DNA from: Bacilli bacterium
GTDB taxonomy: Bacteria; Bacillota_I; Bacilli_A; ML615J-28; CAG-698
Direction: 5' to 3'
Assembly (NCBI GenBank): GCA_017617065.1
Contig: JAFZWP010000001.1
Coordinates: 62,001 to 126,000, forward strand
Length of the DNA: 64,000 bases
The notes beneath the pieces are model-generated. The model ran no database searches. It saw nothing but the letters and a program-made list of their open reading frames with translations, and was not told the DNA's origin. Positions 40,883 to 47,867 of the stretch are shown here, in pieces. Numbering within the stretch: position 1 is the first letter of the stretch; every line of letters begins with the position of its first letter. The position numbers and the translations under genes are program-made.

Positions 40883-40911
40883 AGTTTAGCCTTTTAATTT
40901 ATCAAATCTTT

Positions 40912-41646
40912 TTATCTTAAATAAGAAATTGGTAAATTTTTAATCTTTAATAATCCTATTAAAGCATCCATATCTTTTATTTCATATCTTATATTCATTT
41001 CTCCATAATAACTATTTCTTATAACTTTTGCATAAAAAGGTTTAATACCTGCTGTATTTTCAATTAATTTAATAAGATTATTTTTATATAAAATTAAATA
41101 TTTCATAAAATCAAAACCACTAGGTTGTTTATCTCCTAATATCAAATTGATTTCAATAAAATTACCATCAACTTGTATAAAAGGTTCTTCCCAAGCTTTG
41201 AATTCATTACTTATTAATACAGCAAGAGCAGCTTGAATAGGCTCCTGATTTGGATCATCTAGTTCATTTATATCTTTTAATAATCCTAAATCTTGTGGTT
41301 TTTTAATTCCAATCAATACAACATCATCATCTCCGGTAGATTCTTCTGGTAATAAACCAATATTAGTATAGCCTTTTGCTAATAATTTGTTTATACTTGC
41401 TTTAAATGTATTTGGATCTGCAGAAGTATATTCTATTTCTACTTCATCTTCATTTAAATCATAATAAACATACAATTCATCTATCATAAATTCAGCAATT
41501 GGTGCTACAGGTGTACTAGTTACATCTATATTATTATCATAAATATAATTTAATCTAGTGATTGTAGCTTTATAATATAAATCTATCAAGATTTCAGTTA
41601 TATCTATTTCTTTTGATATATGTTTTTGTAATGATTCTAAGTCCAT
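40912..41646 (-). CDS. LxRIxG-family protein, long form
   Basis: 244 residues, about twice the usual family length, possibly two fused copies: a first half with GYTNIGLLPEE and a second ending IKDMDALIGLLKIKN. Acidic. Function unknown. Confidence 0.6.
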   Translation of the reverse strand: MDLESLQKHISKEIDITEILIDLYYKATITRLNYIYDNNIDVTSTPVAPIAEFMIDELYVYYDLNEDEVEIEYTSADPNTFKASINKLLAKGYTNIGLLPEESTGDDDVVLIGIKKPQDLGLLKDINELDDPNQEPIQAALAVLISNEFKAWEEPFIQVDGNFIEINLILGDKQPSGFDFMKYLILYKNNLIKLIENTAGIKPFYAKVIRNSYYGEMNIRYEIKDMDALIGLLKIKNLPISYLR

Positions 41647-41658
41647 TTTTAATCCTTT

Positions 41659-42366
41659 TTATAAAGCACATAAAGTTTCTTTGATTTTATTTATATGTTT
41701 ACTTATTTTATTATCTATTACATCACCCATGAGATAAGTTAAAATAGAATCACGTTTACCTAATTTAACTTTATTTGTTTCAATAAAATTAAGAAATTCT
41801 TTAATTGTATAAATTCCTTTCGTTTTATTATTACATATTACTTTTATATTATGTCTATTAATCAGAATTTGCATAGGATATCCAAATCCATTCCAAAAAA
41901 CACGATCAAAAGTCAATATAAAACTACCTTCTTCGTTGCTATAAATCAAATCAGGTCTATTTCCATTTACATTACCTTTTAAAGCATTTAATACAGCTTC
42001 TGTACTGATAGCTTTATACTTTAAACTAATTTCATCTTTATTGTGATCATATTCTTTAGCCAACTGCATTAACATTTCTATCTTTGTTTTAGGTAAATTG
42101 TTCAAATCATCATTAATTCTACGGGTTTCTGGATTATCCAAAGCTTTGTATTGAATATAGCTATTCAAATACTCATTTAATTTATTCATATCCCATTTAC
42201 CTACATTATAATAGGTATAAGCTACACATTCCATAGCTTCTTTTATAGTCTTTTTCTTAAATGAATATCTTACACGATTAATCATAAAGCTAGCGTGATA
42301 TAAATCGCACGTAACATCCCAACAAATATGTTTAGGTAAATTATATTTTCTATTTTTCATAATCAA
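41659..42366 (-). CDS. Hypothetical basic protein
   Basis: 235 residues, lysine-rich. It begins with KYNLPKHICWDVTCDLYHASF, with a strand-rich DNA-binding look (ILINRHNIKVICNNKTKG), but no named family. Promoters at 42387-42415 and about 42435-42478. Confidence 0.65.
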   Translation of the reverse strand: MIMKNRKYNLPKHICWDVTCDLYHASFMINRVRYSFKKKTIKEAMECVAYTYYNVGKWDMNKLNEYLNSYIQYKALDNPETRRINDDLNNLPKTKIEMLMQLAKEYDHNKDEISLKYKAISTEAVLNALKGNVNGNRPDLIYSNEEGSFILTFDRVFWNGFGYPMQILINRHNIKVICNNKTKGIYTIKEFLNFIETNKVKLGKRDSILTYLMGDVIDNKISKHINKIKETLCAL

Positions 42367-42386
42367 ACTCCTTGGTTATAATATTA

Positions 42387-42415
42387 TTTATAACGTATTA
42401 CCCCTGAAAAGTAAA
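42387..42415 (-). promoter_or_regulatory. Host-like promoter for the 42366 gene
   Basis: Minus strand: TTTACT (42415-42410), 17-bp spacer, TATAAA (42392-42387). A second possible promoter (TTTACG, 17 bp, TAAAAT) lies about 60 bp upstream, directly after the terminator of the HNH gene. Confidence 0.7.
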
Positions 42416-42480
42416 GCCGATTTTTTGCTATTTTTCTAATTTGCTGCTATTTTATCCGGTAAATATCCTATCGTAAAACC

Positions 42481-42512
42481 AAAAAAAGCTTAAGCATCTC
42501 TACCTAAGCTTT
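42481..42512 (-). terminator. Terminator of the HNH gene at 42539
   Basis: Stem AAAGCTTA/TAAGCTTT with an 11-nt loop and TTTTTTT on the minus strand. Confidence 0.75.
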
Positions 42513-42515
42513 TAT

Positions 42516-42537
42516 TTACTATATAAATTAAATAGTT
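42516..42537. repeat. AT-rich inverted repeat, copy 2
   Basis: TTACTATATAAATTAAATAG plus TT, one mismatch from the copy at 40511. It lies at the end of the HNH gene, before its terminator. Confidence 0.5.
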
Positions 42538-42538
42538 A

Positions 42539-43135
42539 TTAATTATTAAAGCCGTGCTCAGTTAAATAATCATTTAAGAATGTATTAAAAGCTTTATCAT
42601 CACTTTTAAATCTTTCATAAACAATATAATAATCTTTTCCATAATACATTTTTATAAACGCTTTATACATTGCAATATTATATGGATATACCCGACATAA
42701 TAACGCATGTAATAATAAATGCTCTTCAAACTTAATCACTACTAGATTACTTTCATTATCTAATCCACCCAATGTTCTAGGTAATATATGATGAACTTCT
42801 CTATACCTTTCATCAGTCTTTTGTAATCCTTTTATCTTTATATCTCCTCTAACCTTAAAATCATTAACCGCTTTTATATATATATTATACCATTTTTTAT
42901 CCATTTCATCTATACCGTGCAACTTTACACTTTTATTCCACTGATTTGTCTGATTATAATCCTTTACATTAAATCTGGTATATACATCACTATAATCACT
43001 CTTACATTTAATAGTACGATTGCTGTCTAAGTTTATCCCGGCTTTCCAAGCTCGTCTATATTTTTTACTTAGCTCTTTAGCTTGAGCTTCCTCTTCTTTC
43101 AATTTAGCACGCATCTCTTTAAAACTTAATTTCAT
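42539..43135 (-). CDS. HNH homing endonuclease
   Basis: 198 residues. The HNH core is HHILPRTLGGLDNESNLVVI with a following EEHLLLHALL helix, a form common in phage free-standing endonucleases. The N-terminal 90 residues are basic. The gene and the next endonuclease gene share a related upstream sequence. Confidence 0.88.
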   Translation of the reverse strand: MKLSFKEMRAKLKEEEAQAKELSKKYRRAWKAGINLDSNRTIKCKSDYSDVYTRFNVKDYNQTNQWNKSVKLHGIDEMDKKWYNIYIKAVNDFKVRGDIKIKGLQKTDERYREVHHILPRTLGGLDNESNLVVIKFEEHLLLHALLCRVYPYNIAMYKAFIKMYYGKDYYIVYERFKSDDKAFNTFLNDYLTEHGFNN

Positions 43136-43200
43136 TCTATATACCTCTAGATATATATTACTATATAAGATAAAATAATCAAAATAAAACTAAAAAATTA

Positions 43201-43246
43201 AAAAAATTATTCCAAACTTCAATAAACTATTTAAAAGATATAGTTA
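43201..43246. repeat. Direct repeat flanking the HNH-AP2 gene, copy 1
   Basis: About 45 bp beginning AAAAAATTATTCCAAACTT and ending AAAAGATATAGTTATT, nearly repeated at 44013-44060 (few mismatches). The two copies bracket the endonuclease gene at 43244-43942. Copy 1 can also fold CAATAACTAT/ATAGTTTATTG. Confidence 0.75.
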
Positions 43247-43942
43247 TTGATTATTTATGCTACCAATTTCACCTTTATATTCTTGTATAGGATAATCTAA
43301 TCCATTATCTATAATATATTTATTACGAGCTTCTAATGCTTCTTTCTGTGTCTTATAATGTCCTAAAGCTACTTCTTTATAATTTATTACAATTCTAGCT
43401 AACCATCGCTTTCTTCGTTTTCCTGTAGTTATATAACGAATTCCGCTATAACCACTGGTATTTAATTTAGTCATTCTTCTATTTATATTTTGTTGTGTAT
43501 AAGTAGCCCATCTACAATTACTAGGTTCATAATTACCATTAACATCAATTCTATCGATAGTTAAATCTTCTTTATATCCATTATTTATCGCCCAATTATA
43601 AAAATTAGTAAAGTTATTTTTCCATTCATTACATATTATTATACCACGTTCACCATAATTTTTGTAACTAGAATGTTTTGGATTATAACATCTAGTTTTC
43701 ATATCATGCCAAATACTATATAATCGTTTATTAAAAATCGTTCGTTTTGGTGATGCACATATTCTACAACCTCTACTTCTACCTGTTATAAGTCTATATA
43801 AAGGTATATCTAATTCTTTACCACATTCACATTTACAATGTACACTATTTTCAGGTTTTTTTATCAAACTATATCCTACAACTGTCCATTTACCAAAACA
43901 TTTTCCTATATAATCTTCGGGTTTATATTTTATATTTGACAT
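43244..43942 (-). CDS. HNH homing endonuclease with AP2 domain
   Basis: 232 residues from ATG 43942 (a longer frame lacks support). An N-terminal zinc ribbon (CKCECG ... CRIC) is followed by an HNH core in TIDRIDVNGNYEPSNCRWA and a C-terminal AP2 domain (SGIRY ... WLARIVINYKEVALGHYKT). This domain order is typical of mobile phage endonucleases. It is flanked by direct repeats and lies just upstream of the major capsid gene, in the opposite direction. Confidence 0.9.
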   Translation of the reverse strand: MSNIKYKPEDYIGKCFGKWTVVGYSLIKKPENSVHCKCECGKELDIPLYRLITGRSRGCRICASPKRTIFNKRLYSIWHDMKTRCYNPKHSSYKNYGERGIIICNEWKNNFTNFYNWAINNGYKEDLTIDRIDVNGNYEPSNCRWATYTQQNINRRMTKLNTSGYSGIRYITTGKRRKRWLARIVINYKEVALGHYKTQKEALEARNKYIIDNGLDYPIQEYKGEIGSINNQ

Positions 43943-44012
43943 TTTGTATCTCTTATTTCTACTTATAATAATAGAATATACTGCTACCAATCAAGAAAAT
44001 AAAACAATTATA

Positions 44013-44060
44013 AAAAAATTATTCCAAACTTGCATTAACTGTTCAAAAGATATAGTTCTA
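44013..44060. repeat. Direct repeat flanking the HNH-AP2 gene, copy 2
   Basis: Starts AAAAAAATTATTCCAAACTT and ends AAAAGATATAGTTCT; the pair of copy 1. It ends within the phage promoter motif at 44054. Confidence 0.75.
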
Positions 44061-44070
44061 TAAAATATAA
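44054..44070 (+). promoter_or_regulatory. Candidate phage promoter upstream of the capsid gene
   Basis: AGTTCTATAAAATATAA. The 15 bases GTTCTATAAAATATA are identical to the minus-strand motif at 23426-23440 before the fibre block. Confidence 0.6.
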
Positions 44071-44071
44071 A

Positions 44072-44185
44072 CAAGATAACTATTCTGGAATGTGTAGATG
44101 AATACCTATAACCAACAATACTCGGTCTAATCCCTTATCGCAATATTAGTCCCGATTATCATAAATAAAGATAGGTATTTTTTTA
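44072..44185 (+). ncRNA. Structured RNA or attenuator upstream of the capsid gene
   Basis: After the promoter motif, a 9-bp outer stem AATACCTAT/ATAGGTATT (44101-44109 with 44171-44179) is followed by a T-run. Inside are TCGG/CCGA and CTAAT/ATTAG pairings (44122-44155). This is either a short RNA of about 115 nt or a capsid-mRNA leader with a terminator. The capsid ATG lies 118 bp downstream with no clear second promoter. Confidence 0.5.
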
Positions 44186-44302
44186 TTACTATACAAATAA
44201 AACAGTATATCAAATTAACTTTACGCTAACTATAACCAAAATTAATTTCCATGTAAAGTTATATAACGATATACACATACATATATATAAAGAATAATAA
44301 CA

Positions 44303-45871
44303 ATGTCTATATTAAAACAAATCGAAACAAAAAACACTTTAACAGAAGCTAAACGCGCTGTTAAAATGAACAAAGGTATCGCACACGCTGCTCAAGTATT
44401 AGCAGAATCTAACTTAGGTGCTCGCTGCCCAAACTTAGTTAAAGGCTTGGAATCAGAATCTAAAGAAGCTAAATACGCAGCTGCTACTTTGGTTCAATTA
44501 TTAGAAAATACAGCTGAATACGTTGCCAAAACAGATGGCCGTGATATCTTACACGAAGATGCAGTCAATGCTACAGCTAACACTATGTTAACTCCAGGTG
44601 TCTCAACTTTGACTCCTCAAGTCGTTGATATCGTAAATGTGTTCTATCCACAGATGGTAGCTAACTATATTGCTGACATTCAAGCATTGGATCGTCAATC
44701 TGGCCAAATCTTCACTATCAAAACACGTTATAGTGAAACAGCAGCTGGTGTAGAAGCAAACGACATCGTATTCGAAAAAGCTACTGATGGTACATATTCT
44801 TCAGAAGGTGTTATTTCTTATGAAGCAGCATCTATCGAAGAAAGTGGTTCATCTGCAACTGAAGCTACAATCACATTGTCTCCAGTATCTATCTTGACAT
44901 CAGCAGAAGCATCAGTTATCGTACGTGCAGGTTCATTTATTGTATCTGTTGGCGGTAAAGAAGTTGCTCGTGACTATGGTTTAGATACAAAATTGGATGG
45001 CGTTGGTGGTACATATGTAGTTATCGGTAAAGGTATTTCTGGTACTGTAGATGCACAAACAGGTGTTGCTGAATTGACAATTGATTTAGCAATGTTTGAA
45101 AACGGCACAACATTCAGTGCAGTTGCTTCTTATGATACAGAAATCGATGAAGATTTGATCCACAAGATTCAATTCGATATTCCAAATCAACCAATCTTAG
45201 CTAAAGAACACCCATTAATGTCATCTTACTCAGTTGCAGCTGGCTTAGTCATGAATGCACACTTAGCAGTTGACACAGATGAATTGATCACTAACCAATT
45301 AGCTGGTACAATTCGTTGGGAACGTGACTTGGCATTAGTTAAAGCAGTATCTGATGCAGCTAAATTACAATCTGCATTGACATTCGACTGCTCAGCTAAC
45401 GGTACTAACTTGACATTAGCACAACGCTATAGCTCATATACAACTACAATTTCTTCAGCTCGTGGCTTGATCCAAGAAATTGCTGGTCGTGGTACTGTAG
45501 ATTTCATCATCTGCTCAGCTTCTCAAGGCTTAGTTGTTATTGAACAAATCGAAGGCTTTAAAGCTGCTCCAGAAGCAAAGAAACCAATTGGTCCATATTT
45601 AGCAGGTACATTACGTGATGGCACAATCAATGTTATTGCTGTTCCTTACACAAAAACATTAGCTGCTGATCAAGTAGTATTTGGTTTCAAGGGCTTCCAA
45701 TTAGGTGATTCTTCAGTTATCTTGGCTGAATGGGTTCCTTTATACTTAACACCAACATTCCAAGCTCCAAACTTAAGAAACCACAAAGGTGCATTAAGTT
45801 TCTATGATTTGTTCATCAACAAACCAGAATACTTGGCAAAGGGTGTTATTTCTAACTTCAACGTTGCTTAA
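44303..45871 (+). CDS. Major capsid protein, T4 gp23-like
   Basis: 522 residues. The segment TPQVVDIVNVFYPQMVANYI, then IQALDRQSGQIFTIKTRYSE, matches the entry to the HK97-fold core of gp23-type capsid proteins. The first about 70 residues are a charged helical part likely cleaved during maturation. Residues about 175-285 are an inserted beta-rich, Ig-like domain. Codon use is GC-richer at third positions (GCT, GGT, AAC, ATC) than neighbours, as for a very highly expressed gene. The terminator is at 45903-45936. Confidence 0.9.
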   Translation: MSILKQIETKNTLTEAKRAVKMNKGIAHAAQVLAESNLGARCPNLVKGLESESKEAKYAAATLVQLLENTAEYVAKTDGRDILHEDAVNATANTMLTPGVSTLTPQVVDIVNVFYPQMVANYIADIQALDRQSGQIFTIKTRYSETAAGVEANDIVFEKATDGTYSSEGVISYEAASIEESGSSATEATITLSPVSILTSAEASVIVRAGSFIVSVGGKEVARDYGLDTKLDGVGGTYVVIGKGISGTVDAQTGVAELTIDLAMFENGTTFSAVASYDTEIDEDLIHKIQFDIPNQPILAKEHPLMSSYSVAAGLVMNAHLAVDTDELITNQLAGTIRWERDLALVKAVSDAAKLQSALTFDCSANGTNLTLAQRYSSYTTTISSARGLIQEIAGRGTVDFIICSASQGLVVIEQIEGFKAAPEAKKPIGPYLAGTLRDGTINVIAVPYTKTLAADQVVFGFKGFQLGDSSVILAEWVPLYLTPTFQAPNLRNHKGALSFYDLFINKPEYLAKGVISNFNVA

Positions 45872-45902
45872 TTAGTTACGTTATCTTAGAAAGCCTATAT
45901 AT

Positions 45903-45936
45903 AATCCCCTGTCCTTAGTGATAGGGGATTTTTATT
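45903..45936 (+). terminator. Terminator of the capsid gene
   Basis: Stem AATCCCCT/AGGGGATT with a 12-nt loop and TTTTATTT. Confidence 0.9.
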
Positions 45937-45949
45937 TGAAATGCAGCGT

Positions 45950-45962
45950 AGTTCTATAGTAT
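45950..45962 (+). promoter_or_regulatory. Candidate phage promoter abutting a start codon
   Basis: AGTTCTATAGTAT runs directly into the ATG at 45963. If it is a -10-type element the mRNA would start at or just after the ATG. Confidence 0.5.
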
Positions 45963-46667
45963 ATGAGTAAATTTAGAGATCTTGTTGAATCTATTATAGT
46001 AGGTGAAGAAGCACCATTTTGGACATTTGGTGAAGATACATTAGAAGAAGGCTTAGTACCATCCAATGCTCCTATAGGTAAACTAGTCAATAAATTAGAT
46101 AGCTTTATTAAAGATGATAAACCTACGCTAGAAGTTAAATTATATAGTACCGGTAGAGATATTAAGAAAAAAGATGAAATAGTCTCATATTATCTTACTA
46201 TTAAAGAAACTAAGACATATAAATTCCATGGTTGTAAAATAGAAGTACCTGTTACTATAAGATGCCGCTGCTCAACACACGATAAGCCAGAACAAGAAAT
46301 TAATCCACCTAAAGATATTAATGTATATATACCTAACCCTTCCTTCCCTAAAACATTTAATAATCGTGGCGGTATTATGTGTTATGACTTAAGCGAACCA
46401 AATTTAGATAGTTATATTGCAAACGGTTATGATGATATATTACTAGCATTAAAAGATAAAAGAAACTATATAGAAATGCCATTAAATGCTATTAAAGGCG
46501 ATGTTTTTAAAGATATTATCACTTTACCAGCGCAAGAAGTAGTATTTAAATATAAATTCTTAAATCGTGATACTTTATATTTCTCTAAATGGTTTCAAGA
46601 TTGGTTAAAGCAAGTACGAGCTTTATATAGCAATACCTTTCAACAAACTAATACATTTTCCAGATAA
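45963..46667 (+). CDS. Hypothetical protein downstream of the capsid gene
   Basis: 234 residues. No ribosome site precedes the ATG; only the promoter motif does. It contains a CRCSTHDKPEQE segment and a Pro-rich loop (YIPNPSFPKTF). The location after the capsid gene suggests a structural or assembly role, but there is no match to a known head protein. Confidence 0.65.
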   Translation: MSKFRDLVESIIVGEEAPFWTFGEDTLEEGLVPSNAPIGKLVNKLDSFIKDDKPTLEVKLYSTGRDIKKKDEIVSYYLTIKETKTYKFHGCKIEVPVTIRCRCSTHDKPEQEINPPKDINVYIPNPSFPKTFNNRGGIMCYDLSEPNLDSYIANGYDDILLALKDKRNYIEMPLNAIKGDVFKDIITLPAQEVVFKYKFLNRDTLYFSKWFQDWLKQVRALYSNTFQQTNTFSR

Positions 46668-46695
46668 ATAAAAAAACGTGCTGCTGAAGCACGTT
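46668..46695 (-). terminator. Terminator of the 370-nt RNA
   Basis: Stem AACGTGCT/AGCACGTT (46675-46695), 5-nt loop, then TTTTTTTATTT on the minus strand. Confidence 0.9.
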
Positions 46696-47037
46696 ATAGT
46701 TAACCCCAGAAAACCTTTATTTCAAGGCCCTTTTACATCCGCTAGGTTGTATGGAAGGCGGTTCATACTCCGATTCTGATATATTACTTAGGGAAAAACC
46801 TCATTAACCAGATACAATTGTTAATGAGGCCCTTTTACTTTCCATTTCGTATAGTCAGCACACTATACCGCGATTCTGATATATCGCAAGCAATATATCT
46901 TTATCAGCTCTCTCTACCCGGCTGATCTCAGACAAAACCCTATTTCTAGGTAAAAAGTTCAGGTTTCCCTTACTTGTGTCACCAAATGCAACCAGGCGTA
47001 GTTCCTGGACTTTTACGCACCAGCGCTGTCTTTTTGT
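46668..47037 (-). ncRNA. Candidate large structured RNA, about 370 nt
   Basis: Promoter at 47044-47072 (TTTACA, 17 bp, TATAAT) and a perfect intrinsic terminator at 46668-46695. No convincing ORF on either strand. Many helices: AGACA/TGTCT closing the 5' domain; CCTCATTAAC/GTTAATGAGG; GTATAG/CTATAC; GATATAT/ATATATC; ATCAGC/GCTGAT; two GNRA-type hairpins (AGG-GAAA-CCT and CCTA-GAAA-TAGG). A module with ATATATCAGAATCG, a GTATnG hairpin and GTAAAAGGGCCT occurs twice in tandem. No known class recognised. Confidence 0.72.
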
Positions 47038-47043
47038 AACTCT

Positions 47044-47072
47044 ATTATAATAGAACTCTATATAAATGTAAA
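47044..47072 (-). promoter_or_regulatory. Host-like promoter of the 370-nt RNA
   Basis: Minus strand: TTTACA (47072-47067), 17-bp spacer containing GTTCTAT, TATAAT (47049-47044). It combines both promoter motifs of the window. Confidence 0.85.
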
Positions 47073-47082
47073 ACCAATTATA

Positions 47083-47106
47083 AACTATTTAAATTATATA
47101 GTTTAT
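47083..47106. repeat. AT-rich inverted repeat between the two large RNAs
   Basis: AAACTAT/ATAGTTT with a 9-nt AT loop, like the hairpins at 40511, 42516 and 43201-43246. It may mark the 3' end of the upstream RNA. Confidence 0.45.
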
Positions 47107-47666
47107 CATATAGGGGCAGGCTTGATCCCAAACTTCGCGGTGCCTTCCCGGAATGAAATATTTTATATTCTTCTTTTTCGTATTATATTTCCATTTCTGT
47201 CAATATTTTATACTACTTTAGCTTCGTATACCATATTCCACATAGATTACTCTTCACTATGATCAGCCAGAAAACGCTTACTGGGTTAATTCTTATTATA
47301 GATATGTATAAATAAGAATAAAAACTTCTATATATAAATTGTCATATCCTTTATATATAGTTTGAATGATTATACTTCATTCCGCCGGATATTGGTTTCT
47401 ACACAAGTCTGCCAGGAAAGTGTCGATCTCACATTGCCGGTCATTTCATAGAACTATTCGGCGAGGGAGAATGGATACGAAAAAATTGTATTTGGAAGAA
47501 TAAAATAACCGGAATAGCGTGAAAGGAAGGAAAGGAGAGAGAAAGAACGCTATTCCGGGTTCAACAAAAGGATATAGGCACACGAATGTAGGAGGGAGAA
47601 AACCTATATCCCGGAGAAAAAGTAGACTGAACAACACGAATACGCAAACACTTTTTGTTTGTCTAC
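47105..47666 (-). ncRNA. Candidate very large structured RNA, about 560 nt
   Basis: Promoter at 47673-47701 (TTTACA, 17 bp, TATAAT). Helices visible on the minus strand: CCGGAATAGCG/CGCTATTCCGG (11 bp); GGATATAGG/CCTATATCC (9); CTATATATAAA/TTTATATATAG (11); ATTCTTATT/AATAAGAAT (9); GTAGAC/GTCTAC; and a long-range CGGAATGAA/TTCATTCCG joining 47376-47384 to 47149-47157. The first two hairpins have pyrimidine-rich loops. Size, phage setting and ornate folding recall ROOL and GOLLD RNAs; I cannot confirm membership. Confidence 0.65.
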
Positions 47667-47672
47667 GTTGCT

Positions 47673-47701
47673 ATTATAGATATATTATTTGCAAATGTAA
47701 A
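47673..47701 (-). promoter_or_regulatory. Host-like promoter of the 560-nt RNA
   Basis: Minus strand: TTTACA (47701-47696), 17-bp spacer, TATAAT (47678-47673). Confidence 0.85.
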
Positions 47702-47709
47702 GCAAATAA

Positions 47710-47856
47710 TTAGCTGATTTGGACAATTTGTCCGTAACCAGCAATAGATGATTCCTTTAATTGATGATATGCACGATTAGCTTCATCCCAGCTGAAATAT
47801 CTTCCCGGCATTTCTTCACCATTAAAGATAATCTTATACATAGTACAATTAGCCAT
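47710..47856 (-). CDS. 48-residue hypothetical protein
   Basis: ATG 47856 has AAAGGAG 8 bp before it. The protein has a strand pair (YKIIFNGEEMPGRYF) and a helix (SWDEANRAYHQL), ending YGQIVQIS, a compact beta-beta-alpha-beta pattern seen in other tiny proteins here. It ends next to the promoter of the 560-nt RNA. Confidence 0.65.
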   Translation of the reverse strand: MANCTMYKIIFNGEEMPGRYFSWDEANRAYHQLKESSIAGYGQIVQIS

Positions 47857-47867
47857 AATATACTCCT

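Noticed and set aside
46668-47037. Resemblance of the 370-nt RNA to RNase P RNA (AAAAGTCC and CAGAATCG segments)
   Set aside because: The conserved RNase P core segments and their order are absent; only short look-alike pieces are present.
47519-47713. A 64-codon rightward ORF in the non-coding region
   Set aside because: No ribosome site of its own, very basic low-complexity product, and it lies on the strand opposite to the promoter and over the hairpins of the RNA candidate.
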